Shown: positions 51,765 to 60,850, counted from the stretch's first letter. The stretch: DNA of 64,000 nucleotides from Pseudomonadota bacterium (GCA_023424095.1 JAFAEG010000027.1:30544-94543); one strand, 5' to 3'. Notes: generated by a model not told the origin, from the sequence alone. Made by a program: numbers and translations.

Positions 51765-53626
51765 GAGCTGGTGACGGGTTCAGGGGGTGGCGCAGCGACT
51801 GCGGCCACCTCCTGCCAGTTCCGCCAGGTTGTCGCTCCCGCTTCGCGCGCGCGGACGACCAGGCTCATCAATTTGCCTTCATGTTCCAGCACGAAATCGC
51901 GCGCGATCAGCCAGTCGGCCTGCTCGGCCAGAGCGGGATCCAGACCCTCGCGTGACTTCGGGTGCTCAAGCTGAAGCAGGGCGTCATGCTGGGCGAGGCT
52001 CAATGCCGTCATCGCCTGTCGCGCGATCGGGCGGGTGTCGAGCACCATCGGTCTGCCGCCCGAGGTGAACAATTCCAGCACCGGCTGCTTGCGCTCGGTC
52101 CAGCACGCCTCCCACGCCGCCGCCGCTTGCCTGAGCCGCGCCACCAGCTCCGGATCACCGAGCAATTCGGTGGTGTAATTGCCCGAAAAGTGAAAGGCGA
52201 TCTCGTGCGTGTCCACCTCGGGCGGATAGAGCGCGCGATAGGCCGGCAAAGGCGATAGGGCGCCGACGCCCATGCCCTCCGGATCCTTGAAATAGGGGCT
52301 GAACCTATCGATCACGATCAGCACCGCGCCGCTGGGCGGCCCCAGATGCGCCAGCTTCGGGATCAGCGCGATCGTCGCTTCATAGGCCTCGGCCGGTTCG
52401 CCGGGGAAGCCGTACAAGATCCCCCAGTCGACCTTGATCGACACCCCGCGGCAATGGCGCAGCAAGGCGATATTCTGCTGCGCGGACACGCCCTTGCGCA
52501 TCAAGCGCAGCACATCGGATGACAGCGATTCGATGCCGGGCTGAATGTGGATCACCCCACCTTCGGCCATCGCGTCGACCTGGCTCTCGTTCAGATTGGC
52601 CTTCACCTCATAATAGAGCTTCAGCCGGGGTTCCGACCTGGCGAGCGCGGGCATCAGTTCGGCGACATAGTGGCGCGGCATGATGTTGTCGGTCAGGTGG
52701 ATGTAGTTGACCTGCCATTTGGTCGCGAGCGCGGTCAGCGCGGTTTGCACCTGCGCGACCGGCTTGTCGCGGAATTGCATGCCGTCGCCATTGAGGCCGC
52801 AGAAGGTGCAATGGTGCTTCACGCCCCACCAGCAGCCGCGCGAGGTTTCGGAGGTCAGGAAGCGCGGCAGCCATTGCGGCAGCGCGCCACTGTCCTGCTG
52901 CGCGCGCAGGGCGGCGAAGAAATCCGAGAAATCGGGCTCGAACACCCGCCGCATGTCGCGGATCGGTTCGCTTCGAATCACCCGTTCGGCGGGGCGCGCG
53001 CCGGTGCGGATCAGGGCCTCGCAGAAATCGGGGAAGTCGATATCGGCTTCGCCCGCGAAGAAATGATCGATCCAGGGGAAGGCCTTCGCCATTCCGGCGG
53101 CGATCGGCCAGGCGGCGTTGGCGCCGCCCATCACCGTCACCACGTCCGGCAGCGCCTGCTTCACGCGGCGCGCAATCGCCGCACAGGCGAGCGTTTGCTG
53201 GAAGGTCGAGGACAGGCCCACGATCCGCGGCCGAAGGGCGACGATCTTCGCCACGATCGCATCCAGCGCGCCCGCGACATGTGGCTCGACCGCGTCGAAC
53301 TGCGCCTGCAGCGGTTCGCTCAGCGGCTCGGGCTCGGCGATCCGCTCGAGCGCCTCCGCCGGATAGGCAAAGCCACGGAACAGCCGCTCCCCCACCAGCG
53401 ATCGGATCGAGCCGCCGGCGATGCCCTCATAGGCGTCGATCCCCGTCCTCGCCGCCAGCTCGATCTCGCCATGCACATTGGTCACGCGCAAGCCGCGCGC
53501 CTGGCACGCGGCCTTGAGGATCGCGACGCCGAGCTGGGGGAAATGCACGGAGGCGAAAGGCGGGACGACGAGGCACAGGTCTGCCTCATCCGCTTCCCTG
53601 ATCCCGCTGCTCGCCCGATCGCTCAC
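51761..53626 (-). CDS. B12-binding radical SAM protein, RiPP maturation C-methyltransferase type
   Basis: 621 residues. N-terminal cobalamin-type domain (L-V-V-P-P-F-A-S-V-H-F-P-Q-L-G, L-V-G-E-R-L-F-R-G-F) and a radical SAM domain with G-C-W-W-G-V-K-H-H-C-T-F-C-G-L-N-G, i.e. a C-X7-C-X2-C cluster motif as in the rSAM C-methyltransferases of RiPP pathways (TIGR03975 type). This family methylates carbon atoms of precursor peptides. No precursor or peptidase gene was found nearby. AGGTGA is 4 bases before ATG 53626. Confidence 0.85.
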   Translation of the reverse strand: MSDRASSGIREADEADLCLVVPPFASVHFPQLGVAILKAACQARGLRVTNVHGEIELAARTGIDAYEGIAGGSIRSLVGERLFRGFAYPAEALERIAEPEPLSEPLQAQFDAVEPHVAGALDAIVAKIVALRPRIVGLSSTFQQTLACAAIARRVKQALPDVVTVMGGANAAWPIAAGMAKAFPWIDHFFAGEADIDFPDFCEALIRTGARPAERVIRSEPIRDMRRVFEPDFSDFFAALRAQQDSGALPQWLPRFLTSETSRGCWWGVKHHCTFCGLNGDGMQFRDKPVAQVQTALTALATKWQVNYIHLTDNIMPRHYVAELMPALARSEPRLKLYYEVKANLNESQVDAMAEGGVIHIQPGIESLSSDVLRLMRKGVSAQQNIALLRHCRGVSIKVDWGILYGFPGEPAEAYEATIALIPKLAHLGPPSGAVLIVIDRFSPYFKDPEGMGVGALSPLPAYRALYPPEVDTHEIAFHFSGNYTTELLGDPELVARLRQAAAAWEACWTERKQPVLELFTSGGRPMVLDTRPIARQAMTALSLAQHDALLQLEHPKSREGLDPALAEQADWLIARDFVLEHEGKLMSLVVRAREAGATTWRNWQEVAAVAAPPPEPVTSS

Positions 53627-53680
53627 CTGGCGGGTGTGCGCCTGTCAGCAATCCTAATCAACCGGACTGGTTTGACGCGG

Positions 53681-54073
53681 CTAGAGGCCGCCCTGAAATT
53701 CGAAGGTGAAGCGATAGTCGCGCGGCCCGAAGGTGCGGCCGGTATTCCGTTCCGGCGTTACCGAAATCAGGGTCAGCCGGCCGTCGAGCAGCGGGCTCGG
53801 CTCGCCGAGAATCAGATTGCGCTCCGACGAGCTGCTGCCGCCAGTGATGCGCACCTTCAGCACCAGCCGCCCGGCCCAGACGCAGCGGGCGTTTTCCGGG
53901 CAGCGGCTGTCCTCGATCACCTGCAACGGCGTCACGACCGGGCCATCGACATAGGTGGCCTGGCCGAGCGCGGCCGGGCCTTCGTGGCGCGGCGCGGATT
54001 GCTCCGGGAGCGTGGCGCAACCGGCCAGGGTGAGGGCGCCGAGCGCGGCGAGCAGCGGAAGTGCCTGTTTCAT
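53681..54073 (-). CDS. Small lipoprotein of unknown function
   Basis: 130 residues with a lipobox L-A-G-C-A-T (Cys 19) after a clear signal sequence. The domain holds C-P-E-N-A-R-C-V-W-A-G-R-L, a two-Cys motif seen in short envelope proteins, and ends in a beta strand Y-R-F-T-F-E-F. ATG 54073 was chosen at the signal peptide; the longer frame overlaps thiE. It is 54 bp upstream of the radical SAM gene on the same strand. Confidence 0.78.
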   Translation of the reverse strand: MKQALPLLAALGALTLAGCATLPEQSAPRHEGPAALGQATYVDGPVVTPLQVIEDSRCPENARCVWAGRLVLKVRITGGSSSSERNLILGEPSPLLDGRLTLISVTPERNTGRTFGPRDYRFTFEFQGGL

Positions 54074-54160
54074 GCACTGACCATTGCCGGAAGCGCGGTG
54101 AGCGGGCGCTGAACGGCGCGGACGCTTCCGCCTTGCGCTGGCTGGGGCTAGAGCATCGCC

Positions 54161-54844
54161 ATGGATGAAGACGAAGTGACCCTCGACCCCAATTTCGCCG
54201 ACCGGTTCGAGCCGCAGAAGCGCGCCGACTGGCAGCTTTACCTGATCTCCCCGCTCGACGTCGGCGGTGACTTTCCCGACCGGCTGCGCGCGGCGCTGGA
54301 CGGCGGGACAGTCGCGGCCTTCCAGTTCCGCGTGAAAGGCGTCAACGAGCATGAGGCCGCGCGCCTGGCCGCGCCGCTGCAGGCGATCTGCGCCGAGCGG
54401 GAGGTCGCCTTCATCGTCAACGACAGCGTCGCTCTGGCGAAACGAATTGGCGCCGATGGCGTGCATTTGGGGCAAAGCGACGGCGATCCGCGCGAGGCGC
54501 GGGCCTTGCTGGGGCCATCGGCGCAGATCGGCGTGACCTGTCACGACAGCCGGCACCTCGCGATGGAAGCGGGCGACGCCGGGGCGGATTATGTCGCGTT
54601 CGGCGCCTTTTACGACACCGCGACCAAGCCCAGTTCGCATCGGCCCGAATTGTCGATCCTGAGTTGGTGGTCGGCTCTGTTCGAGCTGCCCTGCGTGGCG
54701 ATCGGCGGGATTACCCCCGCCAACGCCCGGCCGCTGATCGACGCGGGCGCCGATTTCCTCGCGGTGTGCGGCGCGGTCTGGAACGATCCCGCGGGGCCGG
54801 AGGCGGCCGTGCGGGCATTCGACGCCTTGCGCGGCGAGGGCTGA
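54161..54844 (+). CDS. thiE: Thiamine phosphate synthase-like protein
   Basis: 227 residues with a TIM-barrel of the ThiE/TenI type: Q-F-R-V-K near residue 55, V-N-D-S-V-A-L-A, G-A-D-G-V-H-L-G-Q-S-D, G-V-T-C-H-D-S, A-F-G-A-F-Y-D-T-A-T-K and C-V-A-I-G-G-I. ThiE joins thiazole phosphate and pyrimidine diphosphate. No TPP riboswitch is seen upstream. The N-terminus carries about 20 extra acidic residues. Confidence 0.88.
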   Translation: MDEDEVTLDPNFADRFEPQKRADWQLYLISPLDVGGDFPDRLRAALDGGTVAAFQFRVKGVNEHEAARLAAPLQAICAEREVAFIVNDSVALAKRIGADGVHLGQSDGDPREARALLGPSAQIGVTCHDSRHLAMEAGDAGADYVAFGAFYDTATKPSSHRPELSILSWWSALFELPCVAIGGITPANARPLIDAGADFLAVCGAVWNDPAGPEAAVRAFDALRGEG

Positions 54845-55200
54845 TGCTCGCGCGCGTCCTGCTCCTGCTCGCGGCCCTGCTGCTGCTTGCCGCCGCGGGA
54901 CTGCATCTGGCGGGCGGCGGCGCGGTCGCTGGCTGGCTGCCGGGCGAGCGCGGCACGGTGGTGCAGATCCTGTGGCATTTGCCGGGCCTCGACTGGATCG
55001 TGGTGGCTTTGGCTTGGGCATTTGTCGCCTGGCGCGGCACGAAGCGGCTTGCGCCGTTGGTCTGGCTGCTGGCGCTGATCCCGGCAGCAGCGGCGCTGGC
55101 GATTGTGGCGGTGCTCGGTGCGGTCGTCATTGGCGCGTGGTTGCTCGCCGGCGCGGCCTTGCTGGCGGTGCTGGGCTCCATCGCTCTGCCGAAAGCCTGA
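54844..55200 (+). CDS. Small multi-pass membrane protein
   Basis: 118 residues, almost wholly hydrophobic, with four likely membrane helices separated by short loops. The start overlaps the thiE stop by one base (TGATG), so it is translated together with thiE. It shows no family motif that I recognise. A link to thiamine metabolism would rest on position alone. Confidence 0.72.
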   Translation: MLARVLLLLAALLLLAAAGLHLAGGGAVAGWLPGERGTVVQILWHLPGLDWIVVALAWAFVAWRGTKRLAPLVWLLALIPAAAALAIVAVLGAVVIGAWLLAGAALLAVLGSIALPKA

Positions 55201-55218
55201 TCGAGCCAATCTCCCAAC

Positions 55219-55233
55219 GATTAGCGTCTAATC
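55219..55233. promoter_or_regulatory. Palindromic site upstream of katG
   Basis: GATTAG-CGT-CTAATC is a perfect dyad of 15 bases, 95 bp before the katG start, followed by further GATT repeats. Its place and LysR-like spacing fit a peroxide regulator such as OxyR, but the match to a known consensus is weak. Confidence 0.4.
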
Positions 55234-55327
55234 GATTTTCTGATTGCCTCTGATGGAGCGAACTTGTTTCCTTCGCGTCGCCCGGAGGCGTAGGCCAGCA
55301 TCCAATCCATAACAGAGAGGATGCATC

Positions 55328-57514
55328 ATGGACGCGAAGACTGGTTCGATCGGCGGTTGCCCGGTTCCGCATGGACAGGCGCGCTCGCTGCTTGGCCGCA
55401 CCAACAAGGATTGGTGGCCGGAAGCGCTGCCCGTCGACATGCTGCACCAGAACGGCGTCTCGCCCGACCCGATGGGTCCGGACTTCGACTATGCCGAGGC
55501 CTTCAAGGCGCTCGACTATAATGCGCTGAAGGCTGACCTGACCGCGCTGATGACCGACAGCAAGGAATGGTGGCCGGCCGATTATGGTCACTATGGCCCC
55601 TTCATGATCCGCATGGCCTGGCACGCTGCGGGCACCTATCGCGTGACGGACGGCCGCGGCGGCGCATCGTCGGGTCAGCAGCGTTTCGAGCCGCTCAACA
55701 GCTGGCCGGACAATGGCAATCTCGACAAGGCCCGGCGTCTGCTGTGGCCGATCAAGCAGAAATACGGCCAGTCGATCAGCTGGGCGGACCTGTTCATCCT
55801 CGCCGGCAATGTGGCGATCGAGAGCATGGGCGGGCCGGTGTTCGGCTTCGGCGGCGGCCGCAAGGACGTCTACCAGTCGGAAGGCGATACCTTCTGGGGC
55901 GCCGAGGAAATCTGGGTCGATCAGGGCGCCAAGACCCGCATCGTGCCCGAAGAGGGCGCGAATGAGCTGGAAGGACCGCTCGCCGCGATCCAGATGGGCC
56001 TCATCTACGTCAATCCGGAAGGCCCGGGCGGCAATCCCGACCCGCTGCAATCCGCGCGCGACATGAAGGCGACCTTCTCGCGCATGGCGATGAATTCGGA
56101 AGAGACGGTTGCGCTGACCGCCGGCGGCCACGCCTTCGGCAAGGCGCATGGCGCCAAGCCGGCCGAGAGCTTCGGCAAGAATCCGGCGTCGGAAGCGTTG
56201 CATATGCAGGGCCTCGGCTGGCTCACCGACAGCGACGAGATCGGCAAGGGCCACATCACCACTTCGGGGATCGAGGGCGCCTGGTCGAACAATCCGACCA
56301 AATGGGGCGGCGACTATTTCCGCCTGCTGTTCAAATATGATTATGAGCTGGTCCGCAGCCCGGCCGGTGCGCAGCAATGGCAGCCGATCAATGCCTCGTA
56401 TGAGGATATGGCCCCCGACGCGCGCGACCCGAGCAAGCGCGTCCCGACGATGATGACCACCGCCGACATGGCGCTGAAGATGGACCCGGAATTCCGCGCC
56501 ATCTCCGAGCGCTTCCGTGACGATCAGGCGGCGCTCGACGACGCCTTCGCCCGCGCCTGGTTCAAGCTGACCCATCGCGACATGGGGCCGAAGAGCCTCT
56601 ATCTCGGGCCGGAAGTCCCCGCCGAGGAGCTGATCTGGCAGGATCCGATCCCTGCTGGCACGGCGCCGTCGGACGCCGATGTCGCGGCGTTCAAGTCGGC
56701 GGTGCTGGCCAGCGGCCTCACCGTGTCGCAACTGGTGAAGACCGCCTGGGCTTCCGCCTCGACCTATCGCAAGTCGGACAAGCGCGGTGGTGCCAATGGT
56801 GCCCGCATCGCGCTCGCCCCGCAGAAGGATTGGGACGTCAACGAGCCGGCGGAGCTCGCCACTGTGTTGGCCAAGCTCAACGAGCTTCGCGGGTCGATGA
56901 GCCTTGCCGACGCAATCGTGCTTGCCGGCTCGGCGGCGGTCGAGAAGGCGGCGAAGGATGCCGGCTTCGCCGTCAGCGTGCCCTTTATTGGCGGCCGTGG
57001 CGACGCCACGCAGGAGCAGACCGACGTCGAAAGCTTCAAGTGGATGGAGCCGCAGGCCGATGGCTTCCGCAATTATCTGAAGACCCGTCAGGCGGTTAAG
57101 ACGGAGGAGCTGCTGCTCGACCGCGCCTCATTGCTCGGCCTGTCGGCGCCGGAAGTGACGGTGCTGCTGGGCGGCCTGCGCGTGCTCGGCGCCAACCATG
57201 GCGACAAGCCGGAAGGCGTGTTCACCACCCGCAAGGGTCAACTGACCAACGACTTCTTCGTCAATCTGCTCGACAACGACACCTTCTGGGAGCTGGTCGA
57301 TACGTCGAGCGACGAGGAGTTTATCGGTCACCAGCGTGGCGGCCAGCGCGAGAAGTGGCGCGCCACCCGCACCGATCTGGTCTTCGGCTCCAACTCGCAG
57401 CTGCGCGCGACCGCCGAAGTCTATGCCGAGCGCGGCCATGAAGAGAAGTTCGTGCGCGATTTCGTCTCGGCCTGGACCAAGGTCATGAACGCGGATCGCT
57501 TCGACCTGAACTGA
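55328..57514 (+). CDS. katG: Catalase-peroxidase KatG
   Basis: 728 residues. Distal haem site R-M-A-W-H-A-A-G-T-Y-R near residue 95, with the Trp of the Met-Tyr-Trp adduct, the Tyr in L-I-Y-V-N-P-E-G-P and the Met in F-S-R-M-A-M-N, and the proximal His in A-G-G-H-A-F-G-K. Both N- and C-terminal peroxidase-like domains are complete. It removes hydrogen peroxide in the cytosol. AGAGAGG precedes ATG 55328. Confidence 0.97.
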   Translation: MDAKTGSIGGCPVPHGQARSLLGRTNKDWWPEALPVDMLHQNGVSPDPMGPDFDYAEAFKALDYNALKADLTALMTDSKEWWPADYGHYGPFMIRMAWHAAGTYRVTDGRGGASSGQQRFEPLNSWPDNGNLDKARRLLWPIKQKYGQSISWADLFILAGNVAIESMGGPVFGFGGGRKDVYQSEGDTFWGAEEIWVDQGAKTRIVPEEGANELEGPLAAIQMGLIYVNPEGPGGNPDPLQSARDMKATFSRMAMNSEETVALTAGGHAFGKAHGAKPAESFGKNPASEALHMQGLGWLTDSDEIGKGHITTSGIEGAWSNNPTKWGGDYFRLLFKYDYELVRSPAGAQQWQPINASYEDMAPDARDPSKRVPTMMTTADMALKMDPEFRAISERFRDDQAALDDAFARAWFKLTHRDMGPKSLYLGPEVPAEELIWQDPIPAGTAPSDADVAAFKSAVLASGLTVSQLVKTAWASASTYRKSDKRGGANGARIALAPQKDWDVNEPAELATVLAKLNELRGSMSLADAIVLAGSAAVEKAAKDAGFAVSVPFIGGRGDATQEQTDVESFKWMEPQADGFRNYLKTRQAVKTEELLLDRASLLGLSAPEVTVLLGGLRVLGANHGDKPEGVFTTRKGQLTNDFFVNLLDNDTFWELVDTSSDEEFIGHQRGGQREKWRATRTDLVFGSNSQLRATAEVYAERGHEEKFVRDFVSAWTKVMNADRFDLN

Positions 57515-57523
57515 CCGCTGAGG

Positions 57524-57553
57524 CCGCCGCGGCGCCCGAGGGTGTCGCGGCGG
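57524..57553 (+). terminator. Hairpin after katG
   Basis: CCGCCGCG (57524-57531) pairs with CGCGGCGG (57546-57553), 8 bp, with a 14-base loop, 9 bases after the katG stop. There is no U tract, so factor-independent termination is uncertain. Confidence 0.4.
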
Positions 57554-57612
57554 TCACCGGCTTCGACCGGGGCCGGAACGATGCGCCGCCGTAATGGGTT
57601 GTGGCGCACGAC

Positions 57613-58254
57613 ATGAAATCCTTCTCCGCCCTTCGAACGATCGCCGTCGTGATTGTGACGGCATTGGTCACCAGCCTGTTCTGGATCATCGTCTATAACG
57701 GCGCCGGCGGCACTGCATCGGAGCAGCCGTCCGACGCGGCCGAAATCGTTGCCGACCTCCCACCCGGCAAGACCGTGACGGCGACGACCGGGAACGACGG
57801 CCGACTGGTCATTGCGCCATCCGGTCTCGCAATCCCGGTGGCCGGCAAGACCTCCGGCGACCTGGTCGACACCTATACCGCGTCGCGCTCCGGCGGCGCG
57901 CGGGTCCACAATGCGATCGATATCATGGCCGACCGCGGCACGCCGGTGATCGCGGCGGCGCCGGGGACGGTCGAGAAGCTCTATTTCAGCGAGGGCGGCG
58001 GCGGCATCAGTGCCTATGTGCGGTCCGACGACAGCCAGTGGATCTATTATTACGCCCATCTCGATGCCTATGCGCCGGGCCTCGCGGAGGGCCAGAGGGT
58101 CGCGCGGGGCGCGCCGATCGGCACGGTCGGCTCCACGGGCAACGCCAGTCCCGAAGGCCCGCACCTCCATTTCGCCGTTCATCAGATGGCGCCGGGCGAG
58201 CAGTGGCACGAGGGCACGCCGGTCAACCCTTACCCCCTGCTCACCGGTCGCTGA
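57613..58254 (+). CDS. M23 (LytM-like) peptidase, copy 1
   Basis: 213 residues: one N-terminal membrane helix (T-I-A-V-V-I-V-T-A-L-V-T-S-L-F), then an M23 domain. The zinc ligands fit H-N-A-I-D-I-M (H-x-x-x-D) near residue 98 and H-L-H-F-A-V near 183, with Y-Y-Y-A-H-L-D between. It should cut or bind peptidoglycan cross-bridges in the periplasm. The start is uncertain (GTG 57601 is in frame). A close copy follows 134 bp downstream. Confidence 0.86.
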   Translation: MKSFSALRTIAVVIVTALVTSLFWIIVYNGAGGTASEQPSDAAEIVADLPPGKTVTATTGNDGRLVIAPSGLAIPVAGKTSGDLVDTYTASRSGGARVHNAIDIMADRGTPVIAAAPGTVEKLYFSEGGGGISAYVRSDDSQWIYYYAHLDAYAPGLAEGQRVARGAPIGTVGSTGNASPEGPHLHFAVHQMAPGEQWHEGTPVNPYPLLTGR

Positions 58255-58388
58255 GCCGGGCGAGCTTCCCCGAATTCAGGCCCGGCGCCCGTCCCGAGAC
58301 GCGCTGCGCGGCGAAAGCGCGGTGGACCGCTCCGTCCGCGAGGCGGGCCGCGTTGACTCAAAAGCCAATCTCCCGATGATCAGTGTGC

Positions 58389-58973
58389 ATGGGGCCAATC
58401 ATCATTATCGCCGCGGCGATCAGCGCGTTCTGGTCGACTGCCGACATCGAAACAGTTGTGAATGACGGGGCAGAAGCGACCGCGTCGCCTGAGGCCGGCG
58501 GTGCCGATTCGGCCGTGCGGGAAGTCGAGGATGGCCTGATCATCCCGGTCCAGGGAATCACGACCCGGTCTCTGGTCGACACCTATCGCGCCTCGCGCGG
58601 CGGCGGCAGCCGGGTGCACAATGCGATCGACATCATGGCCCCGCGCGGCACGCCCATTCTGGCGGCGGCGGCCGGAACGGTGGAACGGCTGCACAACAGC
58701 CGGCTCGGCGGGATCACCATCTACATCCGCAGCGAAGACAATCAGTGGGTGCATTATTACGCCCACCTCGACGCTCGTGCGCCCGGCCTCGCGGTCGGCC
58801 AGCGGGTCGAGCAGGGGCAGAATATCGGCACCGTCGGTCACACCGGCAATGCCAGCCCGTCCGGCCCGCACCTGCACTTCGCCGTCTACCGGATGGCGGC
58901 GGGGCAGCGTTGGTATCAGGGAAGGCCGGTCAATCCCTACCCCTTGCTTGCGAGGAGCGCCCGCGCCCGCTAG
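58389..58973 (+). CDS. M23 (LytM-like) peptidase, copy 2
   Basis: 194 residues. The N-terminal helix (I-I-I-I-A-A-A-I-S-A-F-W) is shorter than in copy 1, and the linker is acidic. Catalytic motifs are complete: V-H-N-A-I-D-I-M, W-V-H-Y-Y-A-H-L-D, H-L-H-F-A-V-Y. It shares most of the domain with copy 1, so the pair is a recent tandem duplication. ATG 58389 was chosen; GTG 58383 is possible. Confidence 0.86.
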   Translation: MGPIIIIAAAISAFWSTADIETVVNDGAEATASPEAGGADSAVREVEDGLIIPVQGITTRSLVDTYRASRGGGSRVHNAIDIMAPRGTPILAAAAGTVERLHNSRLGGITIYIRSEDNQWVHYYAHLDARAPGLAVGQRVEQGQNIGTVGHTGNASPSGPHLHFAVYRMAAGQRWYQGRPVNPYPLLARSARAR

Positions 58974-59006
58974 AGCCGCCGCCGCATTCCTACAGCGAGC
59001 GTCTCC

Positions 59007-59570
59007 ATGAAAATCAACGCCGTCGAGATTCGTCCCGGCAACATCATCGAATATGAAGGCGGCATCTGGCGCGCCGTGAAGATTCAGCACACCCAGCCCG
59101 GCAAGGGCGGGGCCTATATGCAGGTCGAGCTGAAAAATCTGCGCGACGGCCGCAAGAACAATATCCGCTTCCGCTCGGCCGAGACGGTCGAAAAGGTGCG
59201 GCTCGACACCAAGGATTTCCAGTTCCTGTTCGCGGACGGCGACATGCTGACCTTCATGGACAAGGAAACCTACGACCAGACCAATCTGCCGCGCGACCTG
59301 CTCGGCGATGCCGCCGCCTTCCTTCAGGACGGCATGGACGTGGTCATGGAGCTGTATGACGAGGAAGCGATCAGCGTGCAGCTGCCCGACACGATCGAGG
59401 CGGTGATCGTCGAAGCGGACGCGGTGGTGAAGGGGCAGACGGCCTCGTCGTCCTACAAGCCGGCCGTGCTCGACAATGGTGTGCGCGTGATGGTCCCGCC
59501 GCACATTTCGAGCGGCACGAAGATCGTCGTCGACGTGTACGAGCAGACCTACGTCCGCCGCGCGGACTGA
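59007..59570 (+). CDS. efp: Elongation factor P
   Basis: 187 residues with the three EF-P domains. The modified-Lys loop reads P-G-K-G-G-A-Y near residue 33, and the final V-Y-E-Q-T-Y-V-R-R is the family C-terminus. EF-P relieves ribosome stalling at poly-proline. The Lys at the tip suggests EpmA-type beta-lysylation, but no epm genes are in the window. suhB follows after a repeat. Confidence 0.97.
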   Translation: MKINAVEIRPGNIIEYEGGIWRAVKIQHTQPGKGGAYMQVELKNLRDGRKNNIRFRSAETVEKVRLDTKDFQFLFADGDMLTFMDKETYDQTNLPRDLLGDAAAFLQDGMDVVMELYDEEAISVQLPDTIEAVIVEADAVVKGQTASSSYKPAVLDNGVRVMVPPHISSGTKIVVDVYEQTYVRRAD

Positions 59571-59577
59571 CTTTTTA

Positions 59578-59710
59578 CCCCTCTCCCTCCAGGGAGAGGG
59601 TGTCGAGCGAAGCGAGGCGGGTGAGGGTCTTTCCTGCCTTGCAATAGCCACAGACCCTCACCCTCCCACCGCTTCGCGGCGGGCCCACCCTCTCCCTGAA
59701 GGGAGAGGGG
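59578..59710. repeat. Composite extragenic palindrome (CCCTCTCCC family), long copy
   Basis: The outer arms CCCTCTCCCTCC-AGGGAGAGGGTG and CACCCTCTCCCTGAAGGGAGAGGGG form hairpins on their own and also pair with each other; inside, GGGTGAGGGTC pairs with GACCCTCACCC. It is a longer version of the element at 17912-17998 and lies between efp and suhB. Confidence 0.87.
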
Positions 59711-59723
59711 TGAAGGAAGAAAT

Positions 59724-60545
59724 ATGGTAGCCCATTCAGGCCTGATCACCGTCATGCAGCGCGCCGCGCGCAAGGCCGCGCCGAAAATCCGGCGCGACTT
59801 TGGCGAGGTCGAGCAATTGCAGGTCAGCCGCAAGGGACCGGCGGACTTCGTCTCCAACGCCGACCGTCAGGCCGAGCGCACGATCGTCGAGGAATTGCAG
59901 CATGGCCGGCCCGGCTGGGGCCTGCTGCTGGAAGAAGGCGGCGCGATCGAAGGCGATCCGACCAAGCCGCGCTGGATCGTCGATCCGATCGACGGCACCT
60001 CCAACTTCATTCACGGCATCCCGCATTTCGCGATTTCGATCGCGGTGCAGGAGCCCAAGCCCGGCGGCAATGGCTGGGGCGAGATCAGCCAGGGGCTGGT
60101 CTATCAGCCGCTGACCGACGAGAGCTTCTGGGCCGAAAAGGGCAGGGGCGCCTGGCTGCAGGACCGCCGGCTGCGCGTCTCGTCGCGCCGCGATTTGGCC
60201 GACACGCTGATCGCCACGGGCATTCCCTATAAGGGCCATGGCGACAGCGAGCGTTTCCAGCGGGTGCTTGGCGCGGTCGCCCCCGAAGTCGCCGGCATCC
60301 GCCGCTTCGGCTCTGCGGCGCTCGATCTCGCCTGGGTCGCGGCCGGCCGCTATGACGGTTTCTGGGAAGAAGGCCTGCAGCTTTGGGACATCGCCGCCGG
60401 CATCTTGCTGGTGCGCGAGGCGGGCGGCTACGTCACCGATTTCCGCGGTGCGGACCGGGCGATGGAGAGCGGCCAGGTGCTTGCCGCCACCGACAATATC
60501 CATTCCAGGCTGCACAAATTGGTCGGCGCCGCCCTACGCGGATGA
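59724..60545 (+). CDS. suhB: Inositol monophosphatase family protein (SuhB-like)
   Basis: 273 residues. Metal and phosphate motifs: L-E-E-G-G near 72, W-I-V-D-P-I-D-G-T-S-N-F near 90 and W-D-I-A-A-G-I-L-L-V near 220. SuhB acts both as an inositol phosphatase and as a cofactor of rRNA antitermination; which applies here is not visible. Its stop overlaps the start of the next gene (ATGA). Confidence 0.93.
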   Translation: MVAHSGLITVMQRAARKAAPKIRRDFGEVEQLQVSRKGPADFVSNADRQAERTIVEELQHGRPGWGLLLEEGGAIEGDPTKPRWIVDPIDGTSNFIHGIPHFAISIAVQEPKPGGNGWGEISQGLVYQPLTDESFWAEKGRGAWLQDRRLRVSSRRDLADTLIATGIPYKGHGDSERFQRVLGAVAPEVAGIRRFGSAALDLAWVAAGRYDGFWEEGLQLWDIAAGILLVREAGGYVTDFRGADRAMESGQVLAATDNIHSRLHKLVGAALRG

Positions 60546-60850
60546 GCGTTGCGATCCTCTATCGCTGGCGCGTCGAAGCGGAGCATGAGGAGAGCTTTCG
60601 GGCATCGTGGCGGGACGCGACCCTGCGCCTGCGCGCCGGCAGCATCGCGCAGGGCTCCAGCCTGACCCGCGACGAGAATGGCGAGTTTGTCGGCATCGCC
60701 TTGTGGCCCTCGCTGGCCGCGCGCGACGAGGCGTTTGCGGCCATGCCCGCCGGTCAGCCCTGGCCCGGCGTCACCAAGCTTTCGGAAACGCGGCTCAGCG
60801 TGATCGAGAATCTCTGGGCCGCTTCCGCGCTCGATCCGGATCAGGCGTAG
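60542..60850 (+). CDS. Small ABM-fold (monooxygenase-like) protein
   Basis: 102 residues. Y-R-W-R-V-E-A-E-H-E-E-S-F-R-A-S-W and the later W-P-S-L-A-A-R-D-E-A-F fit the ferredoxin-like antibiotic-biosynthesis-monooxygenase (ABM) fold. It is translationally coupled to suhB by a 4-base overlap. The 3' end overlaps the convergent membrane-protein gene by 10 bp. Substrate or role unknown. Confidence 0.77.
   Translation: MSVAILYRWRVEAEHEESFRASWRDATLRLRAGSIAQGSSLTRDENGEFVGIALWPSLAARDEAFAAMPAGQPWPGVTKLSETRLSVIENLWAASALDPDQA

Noticed and set aside
51700..54160. A RiPP precursor peptide close to the radical SAM gene
   Set aside because: The gaps on both sides (4-base overlap and 54 bp) hold no frame with a leader-core pattern; the neighbouring 130-residue gene is a lipoprotein.
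54074..54160. A TPP riboswitch before thiE
   Set aside because: The 87-bp gap lacks the CTGAGA and related conserved boxes and is too short for the full element.
59578..59710. A CRISPR array
   Set aside because: The repeats are palindromic and face each other in one composite hairpin; there are no regularly spaced unique spacers and no cas genes.
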